Of a DNA stretch of 24,137 nucleotides, positions 19,801-24,137 are shown piece after piece. Below the pieces are notes generated by a model that had not been told where the DNA came from, ran no database searches, and saw only the letters and a list, made by a program, of their open reading frames with translations. Source of the DNA: Persebacter sp051008975. Lineage in GTDB: Bacteria > Pseudomonadota > Gammaproteobacteria > Tethybacterales > Persebacteraceae. The first letter of the stretch is position 1. Each line of letters starts with the position of its first letter. A program made the position numbers and the translations under genes. The stretch lies in assembly GCA_051008975.1 (NCBI GenBank), contig JBPCXA010000059.1, positions 1 to 24,137 of the forward strand, written 5' to 3'.

Positions 19801-22070
19801 TCGTTTCCGGCGGCGAATCGCCGTACAACATCACCCATCTGAGCACCCAAAGCGAAAGCGACGGCAACGCCAATGACCTGAATATCCGCAATATCACCGC
19901 CGACCGGGTGGTGGTCGGATTTTCCTCCGCAAGCCGGGCGCGCGCCGGGGGGAATTTCTCCGCCTACGAAATTGTGGACGCGGCGAGCGTGACTCTGCGG
20001 GCGACGATTCATTTGCATTTGTTCTCGCCCCCGACGGCGGCGACGGTGGCGGAATTGCAGACCTATTCGGGCGCGACTATCTCGCTGCATTTCCCGCGCA
20101 ATCTGCATACGATTACGATTACCGGCCCGACTTTCGCCGACCGGGTGTTCTTGCAGACGATCACCCTCAATCCCCACAATCGGGGCGTGGACATCGGCGA
20201 CAACAATCCCAACCGATTTAGGATAGTTACCGCCACCGTGATCGTTCCGCGTTTGGACGCGGGTTTTGCGGCGACCCTGACTTTCCGCACGAATCCCAGC
20301 GTGGGATTGACGATAACCGCCCCGCTGGCGGCGGCGGCGGCGGGCGTGCCGCTGGCGACTTTGCGCGGCGGCGATTTCTCCGTGGAGTATTTTCTCGGGG
20401 AGGATCGCGATCCCCCGCACCCGCGGCAGACCACGACCGGCGACGAATCGGTCATCAGTTTCGATCCGTCGCAGGTGCCGCCGTCGCCGTCGCCGTCGCC
20501 CTCGCCGGGGGAGGAGAGGCAGCTGTCCTTCGCCGAACAGGTGGGCGCGAGGGGATACCGCGCGTCGGTCGGATTTAACTTTGCCGACGGCGAAAATTAT
20601 TCCTTCCCCGCCGACATTCATCTGGTCGTGCGCAACACCGCTTTGCGCGGCGTCACGGTGGTTTCGCCGTATCACAATCACGCGACCGGCGGACTCGCCG
20701 AGTTTGACCGGATTGTCGTACCGTACGCGGACGCGCGCAGCGGTTTGGCGATTCTTACCGTGCGCGCGGATTTGGACGTTTACGACAACAACGCCGTCTT
20801 TGCCCTCAACAATTCCATCACGGGCGGCGGCGAGGGCGACATATCGCCGCGGGTGGGCGCCATCGGCCAGGCGGACGGAAACGCCGTGGAGGTGGAGATC
20901 GGATTCACCGATCCCTCGGAAGTGCCGGAAGCCGGCGAGTATTTCTTCGCCGTGCCGCTGGACGCCGGCGACGGGACGGCGACGATGACCGTGTATTTGC
21001 AGGTGCAGGAGGATCCCGGTACTTTCGCCCTGGGCGGCATTACGAGCCCGTTCTTCGAGAGCGGGCAGGTCGGGCTTTCGCCGGGAAATCCGATACAATT
21101 CCCGCGTTTTGTCGCGCGGACGGAGACCGGATTTAACGCCCTCCCCGGACAAGGTCCGCCGCTGATTACGATTGCGCTGTCGGGCGGCACGCCGCCGTAT
21201 GCGATAGATCTTTCCGTCCGCGCCAACACGTTCCCGCAGGACTGCCTCGAACCGCGGGTGACCGAAGCGCTCCGCCCCGCCGGGCTTTCGGGCGGACAGG
21301 TGATCGCGCATCCGATTGAAGGCGCGGCGGCGATCGTGCTGGAACATACCTGCCCCAACTCGTCCTTCGGAGTGACCGGCAAATATACGGTGGATGTCGA
21401 GGCACTTGACGCCTCATTTACTTTCGTGACATTCGCCCTGTATTACGAGGTCACGAACTTCGCCGGCTCGTCGCGTCCGCCGCTGACCGGCCCGATCGAT
21501 TCCCAGTTTATCGACAGCGCGACGGCGGACGGCACGGAAGGCCTCAATTCAAATCCGATTGAAGTGCCGCTGTCCATGGTCTCCGGACCCGACGGCATCA
21601 ACGTTCCGATCTTCAGAATCGCCCCCACGGGCGGCTACGGCGGCTATCGATTCAGTTTGACCGACGGCACATTTTTCGACCCGACGACGCCGTTCAAAGT
21701 CGACCCGACTTACGGCATCGTCAGTTTCAAGGAACCGCATACCGCGGCGGGGCTGATGAATCTCACCGTGCGCGTCGTATCCCGCGCCGGCTATCAATCC
21801 ACCGGCCCGGACGTCATTTCCGTGAATGTGTATGTGCGAATCGTCGACGATTCGGCGGAATTGACGCCGATACATTTCCCCGGCGACGAAGGCGATTCGG
21901 TGGACGATTTTTCGGACGGGATTGTTCTCGCCTCGCGGGACGGCGGACTTCGGCGGCAAGAATCGGCGGACGCGGACTTGTTTTTGTCTCTCTCCGATTC
22001 CGCGAATTTGCGGCGGCGGCGGGAATCTTTCCGCCGATTCGGCGACAAGCGGCGACCGCCCGGCTCGTGA
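7899..22070 (+). CDS. Giant adhesin B, complete; inverse autotransporter (intimin/invasin-like barrel) with Ig/cadherin-like repeats
   Basis: About 4,723 residues. ATG 7899 is chosen because it follows a TTGATT-N17-TATAAT promoter by 10 bp and gives a signal peptide like C's (RRVRG, hydrophobic core, GGLSA/DS). An in-frame TTG at 7860 would add 13 residues but overlaps the -35 box. Residues 1-38 are the signal peptide; 39-150 a periplasmic segment with no LysM that I can see; 154-357 the barrel, with motifs GGNAGLIYRR, LLGVNIFTDYE, WSAGGEARSPWLDLFANYY, GGYDLELNVHSP and the closing motif PVQREYSQRIYT (375-390), all typical of the IAT_beta family. A conserved post-barrel domain runs to about residue 575. 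The rest is passenger: about 4,100 acidic residues of beta-sandwich repeats with GDG/GSG-x-PY starts, interrupted by Cys-bounded domains. The C-terminus is Arg-rich, with no recognisable lectin domain. The barrel should sit in the outer membrane with the passenger outside; adhesion is inferred from family. Confidence 0.88.
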   Translation: MVSVFSFRYWAAALRRVRGAAFWAACGTAVLSVGGLSADSRLAGSADGGFLYSEYLRESAGGGKEVGGGGFVAGSFVVDSGRSVLWADGRRVADKVGEAIDGLPLRTWLMDYYLAENADISSRWRESVARTGWDLAALAVDETVMAATAGAARRGFIRNIEVDLQSELGGRFAQAGLNVLGAFRETADDALAWQLRGYAGSGRQGGNAGLIYRRAAGGNLLGVNIFTDYETYEDEGFWRWSAGGEARSPWLDLFANYYVPLSDDLIRDTADGGRTATYTAGGYDLELNVHSPKHPWLVGVAEYFVWEGEHGREDDEGYRAGFRIQPRTAPIIWELTYQEGEDGDQIGGRVSYLHKFGAEYAGGRSPEFNARDWFFAPVQREYSQRIYTQDITAPGSIHRLVGIVSADSAETLGGAVVLLDLPTAAGAAANSPLTSLQITTETGGAFSAVNSLSLLSVVLSGTLSGASVSERVEELPYRLPLLSATLQTDNSRAVLEYGNDGDASFGTVRLGSTAYINQLTISLIHGTLSVAASGTLDVETNDTTLRLAAGAAAVFQLIEMTTDAAALATVILISSSADDAVQVETVNGVESFNCDTPVTPGSQLQRDCLLEPLVLALNNSYAPPSGASTLTAGISVNRINVGYREETAPDISATLASVQIFGGDGSATLSVVGTTPQTLSFDTDTGGLMLAGTFPTGTNLATVTATLTVAAMETVTVDPQTVSLILTVAVGQFPITPIGATFTDGAPPGGNLLGNPYGITGFVGASSTLASIRPTGGVGNDDAANYTYTLDETDGNKSSQLTVDSDGAIILEDADSDGDDAPDAYARDQILSIAVAVNDLASLPSDERTAPVTLSLFVSVVVINTPTVTADVASTLAAGDGSAALPYQVDRSDGELATFTPRGGNVSGYEFTLESGGNRNAFALMTTNNPTAQEGATLRFADDVLPTSDGIYEARVRVHEPSASNDNASVITLRFMVDAPEDALAAFLAVNSDYDDAGLSVTRVNNTRVRVGYLETRAPATGTHFAVLTIEGGSGGGVRTLEGTAPADHPLIFNAGNGQLRLAANVYAAEVTVDSASLTVQVADTAIGQTLTVTAAVTVVGEALSSLTAGFASSFSGSGATSGNPLRVTGNFTVDVTVATVQVGGGDEDYSYTFDTFANSGLTFITTSREVILPQRTAAHYAGEEFAIEITVMDGHDSGTPEVSLTLYVSVVAIDYDDLELTFASELLVGSGVQNDPYETNRRRENLATFTPRGGSGTYTYSVNDPPFEIDNNGILGFTGDELPTPPRVYIASVTVTSTDGNGATIETATERVYVDIGVAPVLDAELAIVGGYNNDAAAARISVTRTAGGGLHILMHEALSFPIPNPALSVFATLLLDPDEATAEGTVVVNVDSAAGEEVVDFDGTDGMNPGEGVAISFALNTDNSFYADGAAAAGETRTVTVTVDSDHDDVQVQNVYTIDISVAAIPPVVFDVSGDAGIPQGGAPNTDPHPVDGFMEESRTLAILSASGGVGEDAALGTGYTFNVAEYFNADGSITPVRLMLEDRGDGTAAIVLVDQNTGGYTTTSTNSRFGFDIRVNDVGTYADRTEVTAFVVWVRVTNIIAPPLVANVTAIGNFILGGAGSETDPFLLAEGEVGDGTQPIAGVDANGGSGGPIAVDIFGDPGIFSLEDISGGAAGRGIHWTAPDAGLYILTLSLSEASVDDILTTVYFRVNPPLAVELRSSLGRETATASTLFILTSDIAADAGVATLAASGGDGTTYTFAVDTEDGDLQLDVAAGVISFDRAQTAIGNHVITVDVSSGGQVGTFSVEISAVSALSSSITVNATVELDTSGDDDLYVYDYATREPLTGDSVLTIVAQGDGIAGDAPYTYERIGADAGLRVESANNAAIDGNQGVVEFSRLPFGGSRQTITVRVTGLSGQTLDVTVTVSNNGLPPENEAVPSLIYRTQNRYFGSQAESIQLTVQNAGNFAQSQETESCLPASSVLCDTYEFIDQNTDERLQAVAGSFAEGTFSFANLNRFRGDTPSNERVTVRIRGFDESGSDTLEFGTVAVTLDVFDARLDGHGNDEGEFGKDGASDFRAYDYGGVLTVTGDVDLPVSATVLGTFYLDAVGGESRLSVHIEDGGILELTTADSGATVLQFAGFAEADVRTVADIAGNFRTTISIFGDGDDPGSLAQDDATSAPISPASVFVTVSRLVCARTFDVDSTNLDDLFGNGGISTVYLHDFENRRYLTQDAGARTFSSSPPEDGGADPDPVSGRALQKGDIITAAPDGTADPLTGVQGIAHAFRVFNAGGGGALNVVREVLEPECSTTDLAANVLDGGGGNAFMDAEWNIVSDGDRLAAALRYTGRPYFRPLGPLAAVLQPALDDGTPPTALSGDGTAANDPLLITSDLTDAQNAVATLSLGGGTGAYELTILNDETELGIGTSGSERAIFFLVTQTVNASHSLTVRIVSGSEDENAPIEFEVYISVQVSPLEADLQPAAGGTGTGTSGDPFLISGNDAAAGDVAASVAVLGGGGADARTFTRVGNSADLSVSADGEIEFAADRDGLLDLIITVRIAGAPGVALVSVTANFRVLEALRVAAASDTYAGSGTEGDPFVVPYTPQEFISLEALRNSILATVVLSGGTPSYTYAESTTVEVDPTVFVTTFTRDGDTFISSITAYIGDENDGDFDITPRADGAGVEVRREDLFAFFIGVTMFEMSLSDDGIDEMLHSVYFDFRPPQVRAEIVPSGGRDGSAANPLLIPARDAAFGAAVATIQADGALYFGERAVGERTGGVVTYPPNDLLGPFNPSVIVGGITITNILPAEEMPVQFADAVLLEDPDTVNPLVVGADGIVYLRLAGTQGDEVADADAETVYTLTVAAGWGAAYYGLSLSVANGLASIFTSVRTETNGDKTTLTIYVPRLGELRDLVTLHLQIDESDGVCVASAADFVVPVVAADDIPRNPTASTARYYVDDGSDGAATVTFDFRRAGPPDSPGNYTRFLLHYREEFGGWYYNAARISEGVFGGPRALTGGERVVQFTEPFNANAGGTPAATLTVFIDENAARAGEAEYLYFGRRVAAGGCTPADGNFAYFTGFADGTTGGGAGVTLISEFDGDGTLENPFLVPFNVARDLMAVAEIFPAVGGGEINSYTITVVGDEEELRYNTTNVGQSGGNVVTREELRMSIRTPAGEYAVTLRVDAGGDSVLLTAYARVLPDFGGPLTASVVTELPILSDGAIAAGVDDHNMDGAVFAYVQASGGDGTYTYSRVGSPHLNLIVGEQTTGRDGGANIGWVQAQDQYNGNRLIASVTVFYSGQHTITVRVQSGSEFVSITVAVNADGDLPRVAGVYSPFIDDELDGGDRGAGPVIGLTPDNPVRVAAEVVADGTSFGVPGAGRHIAVLRLESYFSVNDVTVEVLNDNTKNSPRDFRADIGAAPLEFVRTTRQIPPLFNRFPIDIEARRITIHAITVLIRDDGGNQNSLQPNGDYDFTVRIMRGGETASVTVYTRFYSRAELSATVLSEFPTLAARLPAADGGEFAGETTDVLRVPIARVLHGAFIATISTSGGADPVTLSTSEELVLGARLSPEFSGRLAKIRFNSPPLPGIYARTVNINGAGRDGGGPDEFGFNDAGLNTTVRVDVYAPGTAAASESPLAGDGSDNSPYEIAAASAFADAPLATLFAAEGLYTADSCAISGSSSDLQISPDCVVSFADFRGGNAADYDITAQVNFQGEEVLHTVYVRVVVDAGAPVCVATTENLVLPIVQTIPSDTLGSIRYRVDPDSLSANTGDGGPVVDADFASGGLYAVFYVDEEMAGGDNLGTGDGQIAGSNTLTVGWYYSYHDSSQTESFGAFPSIELGGSQAAPLPPLARILEYRGPIGAATATATLTVFVDDSLPQDDRGRVYFGVEVAAGSRCQSDDLVPYLDSDAGTTDGGGVSVPDPLSTEIVSQFHGGGPVSPSLPIRIPLSQAGGNLATLLVSGGESPYNITHLSTQSESDGNANDLNIRNITADRVVVGFSSASRARAGGNFSAYEIVDAASVTLRATIHLHLFSPPTAATVAELQTYSGATISLHFPRNLHTITITGPTFADRVFLQTITLNPHNRGVDIGDNNPNRFRIVTATVIVPRLDAGFAATLTFRTNPSVGLTITAPLAAAAAGVPLATLRGGDFSVEYFLGEDRDPPHPRQTTTGDESVISFDPSQVPPSPSPSPSPGEERQLSFAEQVGARGYRASVGFNFADGENYSFPADIHLVVRNTALRGVTVVSPYHNHATGGLAEFDRIVVPYADARSGLAILTVRADLDVYDNNAVFALNNSITGGGEGDISPRVGAIGQADGNAVEVEIGFTDPSEVPEAGEYFFAVPLDAGDGTATMTVYLQVQEDPGTFALGGITSPFFESGQVGLSPGNPIQFPRFVARTETGFNALPGQGPPLITIALSGGTPPYAIDLSVRANTFPQDCLEPRVTEALRPAGLSGGQVIAHPIEGAAAIVLEHTCPNSSFGVTGKYTVDVEALDASFTFVTFALYYEVTNFAGSSRPPLTGPIDSQFIDSATADGTEGLNSNPIEVPLSMVSGPDGINVPIFRIAPTGGYGGYRFSLTDGTFFDPTTPFKVDPTYGIVSFKEPHTAAGLMNLTVRVVSRAGYQSTGPDVISVNVYVRIVDDSAELTPIHFPGDEGDSVDDFSDGIVLASRDGGLRRQESADADLFLSLSDSANLRRRRESFRRFGDKRRPPGS
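8358..8970 (+). other. IAT_beta barrel domain of adhesin B
   Basis: This stretch encodes alternating amphipathic strands whose order and spacing follow the intimin/invasin barrel: a glycine-led strand (GGNAGLIYRR), LLGVNIFTDYE, GGEARSPWLDLFANYYVPLSD, GGYDLELNVHSP, a charged loop (EGEHGREDDEG), YRAGFRIQPR and IIWELTYQEGED, ending at YLHKFG. In intimin the equivalent order is GNLGLRYF, FGVNTFYDH, GGEAWTDYLKLSANGY, GFDLRANGYLP. The resemblance is from memory, not from a computed alignment. The barrel anchors the protein in the outer membrane and passes the C-terminal passenger outward. Confidence 0.85.
10473..12700 (+). repeat. Duplicated ~351-residue multi-domain module in adhesin B
   Basis: Two successive modules begin with the same S-V-V-(V/A)-I sequence at 10473 and 11526, 1,053 bp (351 codons) apart. 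The second ends near 12700 at VRVTNI. Each contains a GxG-x-PY domain (LPYQVDR / DPYETNR, then LATFTPRGG), a domain with a YLET or HEALSFP core, and a GNP/TDP domain ending in an LYVSV-type strand. A related partial module precedes them (about 9650-10472). Adhesin A has only one full module plus the partial one (3-1985), so B carries one module more. Confidence 0.75.
16692..17190 (+). repeat. Cys-bounded domain, copy 1, in adhesin B
   Basis: The segment begins GVCVASAADFVVPVV and ends near AAGGCTPADG followed by LISEF. It contains GGWYY, an RVVQF strand and ATLTVFIDE followed by YLYFGRRVA. A second copy with the same order lies 2,427 bp downstream. The terminal cysteines are placed to close the domain with a disulfide; that is inference. 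I do not recognise a named family. Confidence 0.65.
19119..19700 (+). repeat. Cys-bounded domain, copy 2, in adhesin B
   Basis: The segment begins PVCVATTENLVLPIV and ends near VAAGSRCQSDD followed by IVSQF. It contains VGWYYSYH, ARILEYRG and ATLTVFVDD followed by RVYFGVEVA. These match copy 1 (GGWYY, VVQF, ATLTVFIDE, YLYFGRRVA) in the same order. The copies are clearly diverged, so the duplication is old compared with the B/C 5' ends. Confidence 0.65.
20481..20504 (+). repeat. In-frame CCGTCG hexamer repeat (Pro-Ser linker) in adhesin B
   Basis: Three CCGTCG units and one CCCTCG unit encode four Pro-Ser pairs between two sandwich domains, followed by PGEER. The 6-bp period keeps the frame if the copy number changes, so slippage would only alter linker length. 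Confidence 0.85.
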
Positions 22071-22084
22071 GTTTTTTGTCGGCG

Positions 22085-22100
22085 GCGCGATAATTCGCGC
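22085..22100. repeat. Short hairpin after gene B
   Basis: GCGCGA-TAAT-TCGCGC is a perfect 6-bp stem starting 15 bp after the stop of gene B. A T6 run precedes rather than follows it, so it is not a classical terminator by itself. Confidence 0.5.
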
Positions 22101-22115
22101 ATCGGGCGAAAAAAC

Positions 22116-22148
22116 CGCCCTCCGCCTTCCGCAAACGGCGGGGCGTTT
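22116..22148 (+). terminator. Possible terminator of gene B
   Basis: CGCC plus CCGCC (with a CT bulge) pair with GGCGG plus GGCG around a 10-base loop, followed by TTT. It lies 46 bp past the stop codon. The T tract is short, so termination here is uncertain. Confidence 0.35.
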
Positions 22149-22232
22149 GCAAAGAATCCGCGCGTTTTTTCGGCGAAACTCCGGTTTTGCAATTTTCGTT
22201 CATAAAAAAAATAAAAAGCGCGGCGTACGCGC

Positions 22233-22250
22233 TGTACGGGCGTTGTACGG
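22233..22250 (+). promoter_or_regulatory. Direct repeat TGTACGG, 11-bp period, upstream of gene C
   Basis: TGTACGG occurs at 22233-22239 and 22244-22250, one helical turn apart, with a third GTACG core at 22225. The pair ends 8 bp before the G15 tract. Helically phased direct repeats can be regulator sites, but the sequence is short and GC-rich and chance is possible. Confidence 0.3.
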
Positions 22251-22258
22251 CGATTTAA

Positions 22259-22273
22259 GGGGGGGGGGGGGGG
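22259..22273 (+). repeat. G15 homopolymer tract upstream of gene C
   Basis: Fifteen consecutive G residues end 44 bp before the TATAAT box of gene C, the same place as the G12 tract of gene B. The difference in length (12 versus 15) between paralogous promoters is what a slipping tract would give. Read-level length may differ from this consensus. Confidence 0.9.
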
Positions 22274-22295
22274 AAGTGTAGGGGAAAAAAAATGT

Positions 22296-22323
22296 CCGAA
22301 AAACGGATTAAATCGCTTATAAT
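22296..22323 (+). promoter_or_regulatory. Promoter of gene C (-10 strong, -35 weak)
   Basis: A perfect TATAAT lies at 22318-22323. The best -35 is CCGAAA (22296-22301, 16-bp spacer, 3 of 6 consensus bases). The ATG follows the -10 box by 14 bp. The only weak ribosome-binding candidate is TAGG at 22323-22326. A poor -35 next to a variable G tract would make output sensitive to tract length. Confidence 0.5.
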
Positions 22324-22337
22324 AGGCAATTCTTTTT

Positions 22338-24137
22338 ATGAAAATGTCAAGCGTTCATCTTTGGCATCGGATTTCGCCCGTCTGGGGCGGGGGATTCCTG
22401 CGCCGATTTCGGCGATCTCTGGCGTTGTTGCTGGCGGGCGCGTTCTTGACGGCGGGCGGCTTGTCGGCGGATTCGCAGACCGAAGGCGCGGATTCGGACG
22501 GATTTTTGTACAGCGAATATTTGCGCGGCGGCAAACGCGGAGACGGAATCATCGCCGGGAGTTTTGTCGTGCGAACGCCGCATTCGGTGCTGTGGGCGGA
22601 CGGACGGCGGGTGGCGGGCAAAATCGGAGACGCGATTGACGCCCTGCCTTTGCAGCAATGGCTGATGGACTATTATTTGGAGGATTCGGCGGATATTTCC
22701 GGCCGCTGGCGCGAACAGGCGGCGCGCACCGGCTGGGATTTGGCTTCGCTGGCGGCGGACGAAACGGTGATGGCGGCGACCGCCGAAGCGGCGCGCCGCG
22801 GATTCATCCGCAACATAGAAGTGGATTTTCGCAGCGAACTCGGCGGGCGATTCGCGCACGCGGGATTGAATGTTCTGGGCGCGTTTCGGGAGACCGCGGA
22901 CGACGCCCTCGCGTGGCAGTTGCGCGGCTATTACGCCGGAAAAAGCAAGCGGCAGGGCGGCAACGCCGGGCTGATCTACCGCCGCGCGACGGAAGGAAAT
23001 CTGCTGCTGGGCGTCAATCTTTTCGCCGACTACGAAACCTACGAGGACGAGGGATTCTGGCGGTGGTCGGCGGGTGGCGAGGCGCGTTCGCCGTGGCTGG
23101 ATTTGTTCGCGAATTATTACTCGCCGATCGGCGACGCGGTCTTTCGCGATACGACGGACGGCGGGCGGACGGCGACCTACACGGCGGGCGGCTATGATCT
23201 GGAATTGAACGTGCATTCGCCCGATGTTCCGTGGCTGGTGGGCGTCGCCGAATATTTTTTGTGGGAGGGCGAATACGGGCGCGCCGACGACGAGGGTTAT
23301 CGCGCGGGCTTTCGCATTCAACCGCGCGCCGTGCCGATTATCTGGGAGTTGACATATCAGGACGGCGAGGACGGCGAGGAAATCGGCGGGCAAATTTCGT
23401 ACATTCACGAATTCGGCGGCGTGTATGCGGGCGGGAATTCGCCGGAATTTGAACCGCGCGACTGGTTTTTTGCGCCGGTGCAGCGGGAATATACGCAGCG
23501 GATTTACACCCAAAATATCACCCCGGACGGTTCCATTTATCGGCTGGTAGGAATCGTTTCGGCGAACGATGACGAGTTTTTGGGCGGGACGGTCGTCGCG
23601 CGGGACGAAGATTTGGCGGCGGCGGGCGCGACGGCGAATTTTCCGCTGACGAGTTTGGAGATTGTCGCCGCCGATACCGTCGGGGCGTTTAGTACGGCGG
23701 GATCTTTGTCGGTATTTTTGGACGGCACTTTGCGCGGGGCGACGGTGGCGGCGGGGCGGACGGAGTTTTTGCCGTATCGTCTGCCGCTGGTTTCCCTTAC
23801 TTTGGAGACGCAATCCGCCGCGCCCGGTTCGCCCGGTTCGCGGGCGATATTGGTGTATGGAAACGACGGCAGCGCGTCCGGCGGCACGGTGCGCCTCGGC
23901 AGTACGGCGTATATCAATCAATTGACGATTTCGCTGATACACGGGACTTTGTCGGTGGCGGCGACCGGCGTTTTGGCGGTGGAGACGAACGACAAAACTT
24001 TGCGGCTGGCGGCGGGCGAGGCGGCGGAATTTGAAATTGTGGAACCGACCACCGTGGCGGGCTTCGCCGACGCCGATTTGGCGACGATAATTCTTATTTC
24101 CAGTTCGTCGCCAAATGCGGTGGAGGTGGAGACCGAA
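22338..24137 (+). CDS. Giant adhesin C, 5' part (runs off window end); inverse autotransporter paralogue
   Basis: 600 codons are open to the last base. ATG 22338 is the first start after the in-frame TAG at 22323-22325; ATG 22344 is an alternative two codons later. The signal peptide spans residues 1-44 (FLRRFRRSLALLLAGAFL, then GGLSA/DS). The barrel lies at about residues 154-361, closing with PVQREYTQRIYT. The post-barrel domain follows. The segment from RRGFIRNIEVD to AWQLRGY matches B at 43 of 46 residues, and several stretches near 23900-24010 are nearly identical to B at the DNA level, which suggests recent duplication or gene conversion. C differs from B by a small insertion (YYAGKSK) in a probable barrel loop and by a different signal-peptide start. 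The passenger lies beyond the window. An overlapping out-of-frame ORF starting at ATG 22292 has a good Shine-Dalgarno but no family similarity, and I do not call it. Confidence 0.88.
   Translation, partial: MKMSSVHLWHRISPVWGGGFLRRFRRSLALLLAGAFLTAGGLSADSQTEGADSDGFLYSEYLRGGKRGDGIIAGSFVVRTPHSVLWADGRRVAGKIGDAIDALPLQQWLMDYYLEDSADISGRWREQAARTGWDLASLAADETVMAATAEAARRGFIRNIEVDFRSELGGRFAHAGLNVLGAFRETADDALAWQLRGYYAGKSKRQGGNAGLIYRRATEGNLLLGVNLFADYETYEDEGFWRWSAGGEARSPWLDLFANYYSPIGDAVFRDTTDGGRTATYTAGGYDLELNVHSPDVPWLVGVAEYFLWEGEYGRADDEGYRAGFRIQPRAVPIIWELTYQDGEDGEEIGGQISYIHEFGGVYAGGNSPEFEPRDWFFAPVQREYTQRIYTQNITPDGSIYRLVGIVSANDDEFLGGTVVARDEDLAAAGATANFPLTSLEIVAADTVGAFSTAGSLSVFLDGTLRGATVAAGRTEFLPYRLPLVSLTLETQSAAPGSPGSRAILVYGNDGSASGGTVRLGSTAYINQLTISLIHGTLSVAATGVLAVETNDKTLRLAAGEAAEFEIVEPTTVAGFADADLATIILISSSSPNAVEVETE
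22797..23420 (+). other. IAT_beta barrel domain of adhesin C
   Basis: This is the same strand order as in B: GGNAGLIYRR, LLGVNLFADYE, GGEARSPWLDLFANYYSP, GGYDLELNVHSP, then YRAGFRIQPR and IIWELTYQDGED, ending at YIHEFGG. Substitutions relative to B cluster in the putative loops (for example FRDTTDGG for IRDTADGG, and EYGRADDEG for EHGREDDEG). This fits selection on surface loops and conservation of the membrane strands. Confidence 0.84.

Noticed and set aside
22292..22639. 115-codon + strand frame with a good Shine-Dalgarno
   Set aside because: It overlaps the conserved signal peptide and N-terminus of gene C in another phase, and after about 45 residues is an Arg/Gly-rich shadow. Kept only as a possible regulatory decoy.

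Overview
The window is almost entirely coding on the + strand. It holds three very large, mutually homologous genes in a head-to-tail array: the 3' part of gene A (3-7391), all of gene B (about 4,723 residues, 7899-22070), and the first 600 codons of gene C (22338 to the window end). Genes B and C begin with a signal peptide, a short periplasmic segment and a beta-barrel that reads like the inverse-autotransporter barrel of the intimin/invasin family (IAT_beta). This is followed by a conserved post-barrel domain and, in A and B, thousands of residues of acidic Ig/cadherin-like beta-sandwich repeats. I read them as giant outer-membrane adhesins with an N-terminal barrel and a C-terminal, surface-exposed passenger. 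No enzyme, RNA gene, transposase or CRISPR array is visible.

Organism: the intimin/invasin-type barrel with a Sec signal peptide implies a diderm (Gram-negative) bacterium. The DNA is GC-rich. The A-B gap carries short palindromes of the form ATTCCxGC-N4-GCxGGAAT, similar in style to the small extragenic palindromes of many proteobacteria (for example neisserial dRS3). A proteobacterium is the most reasonable guess; I cannot go lower.

Layout. 3-7391: passenger of gene A. It has two copies of a multi-domain module shared with gene B, then a linker, then three tandem units of about 384 residues with conserved cysteine pairs, a partial fourth unit, and a Pro/Arg-rich tail. 7392-7898: intergenic, packed with ATTCC palindromes, a 118-bp element with 31-bp perfect inverted ends, a strong hairpin terminator, a G12 tract and a promoter. 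7899-22070: gene B. 22071-22337: intergenic, with hairpins, a spaced TGTACGG repeat, a G15 tract and a -10 box. 22338-24137: the 5' end of gene C, nearly a copy of the 5' end of B.

The most notable regulatory signal is shared by B and C. A long homopolymeric G tract sits 41-44 bp upstream of a TATAAT box, and the box sits only 10-14 bp before the ATG. This is the arrangement expected for slipped-strand phase variation of transcription, with nearly leaderless mRNAs. Together with the near-identical 5' modules and the variable numbers of passenger modules, the locus looks like a phase-variable, recombination-prone giant adhesin array.
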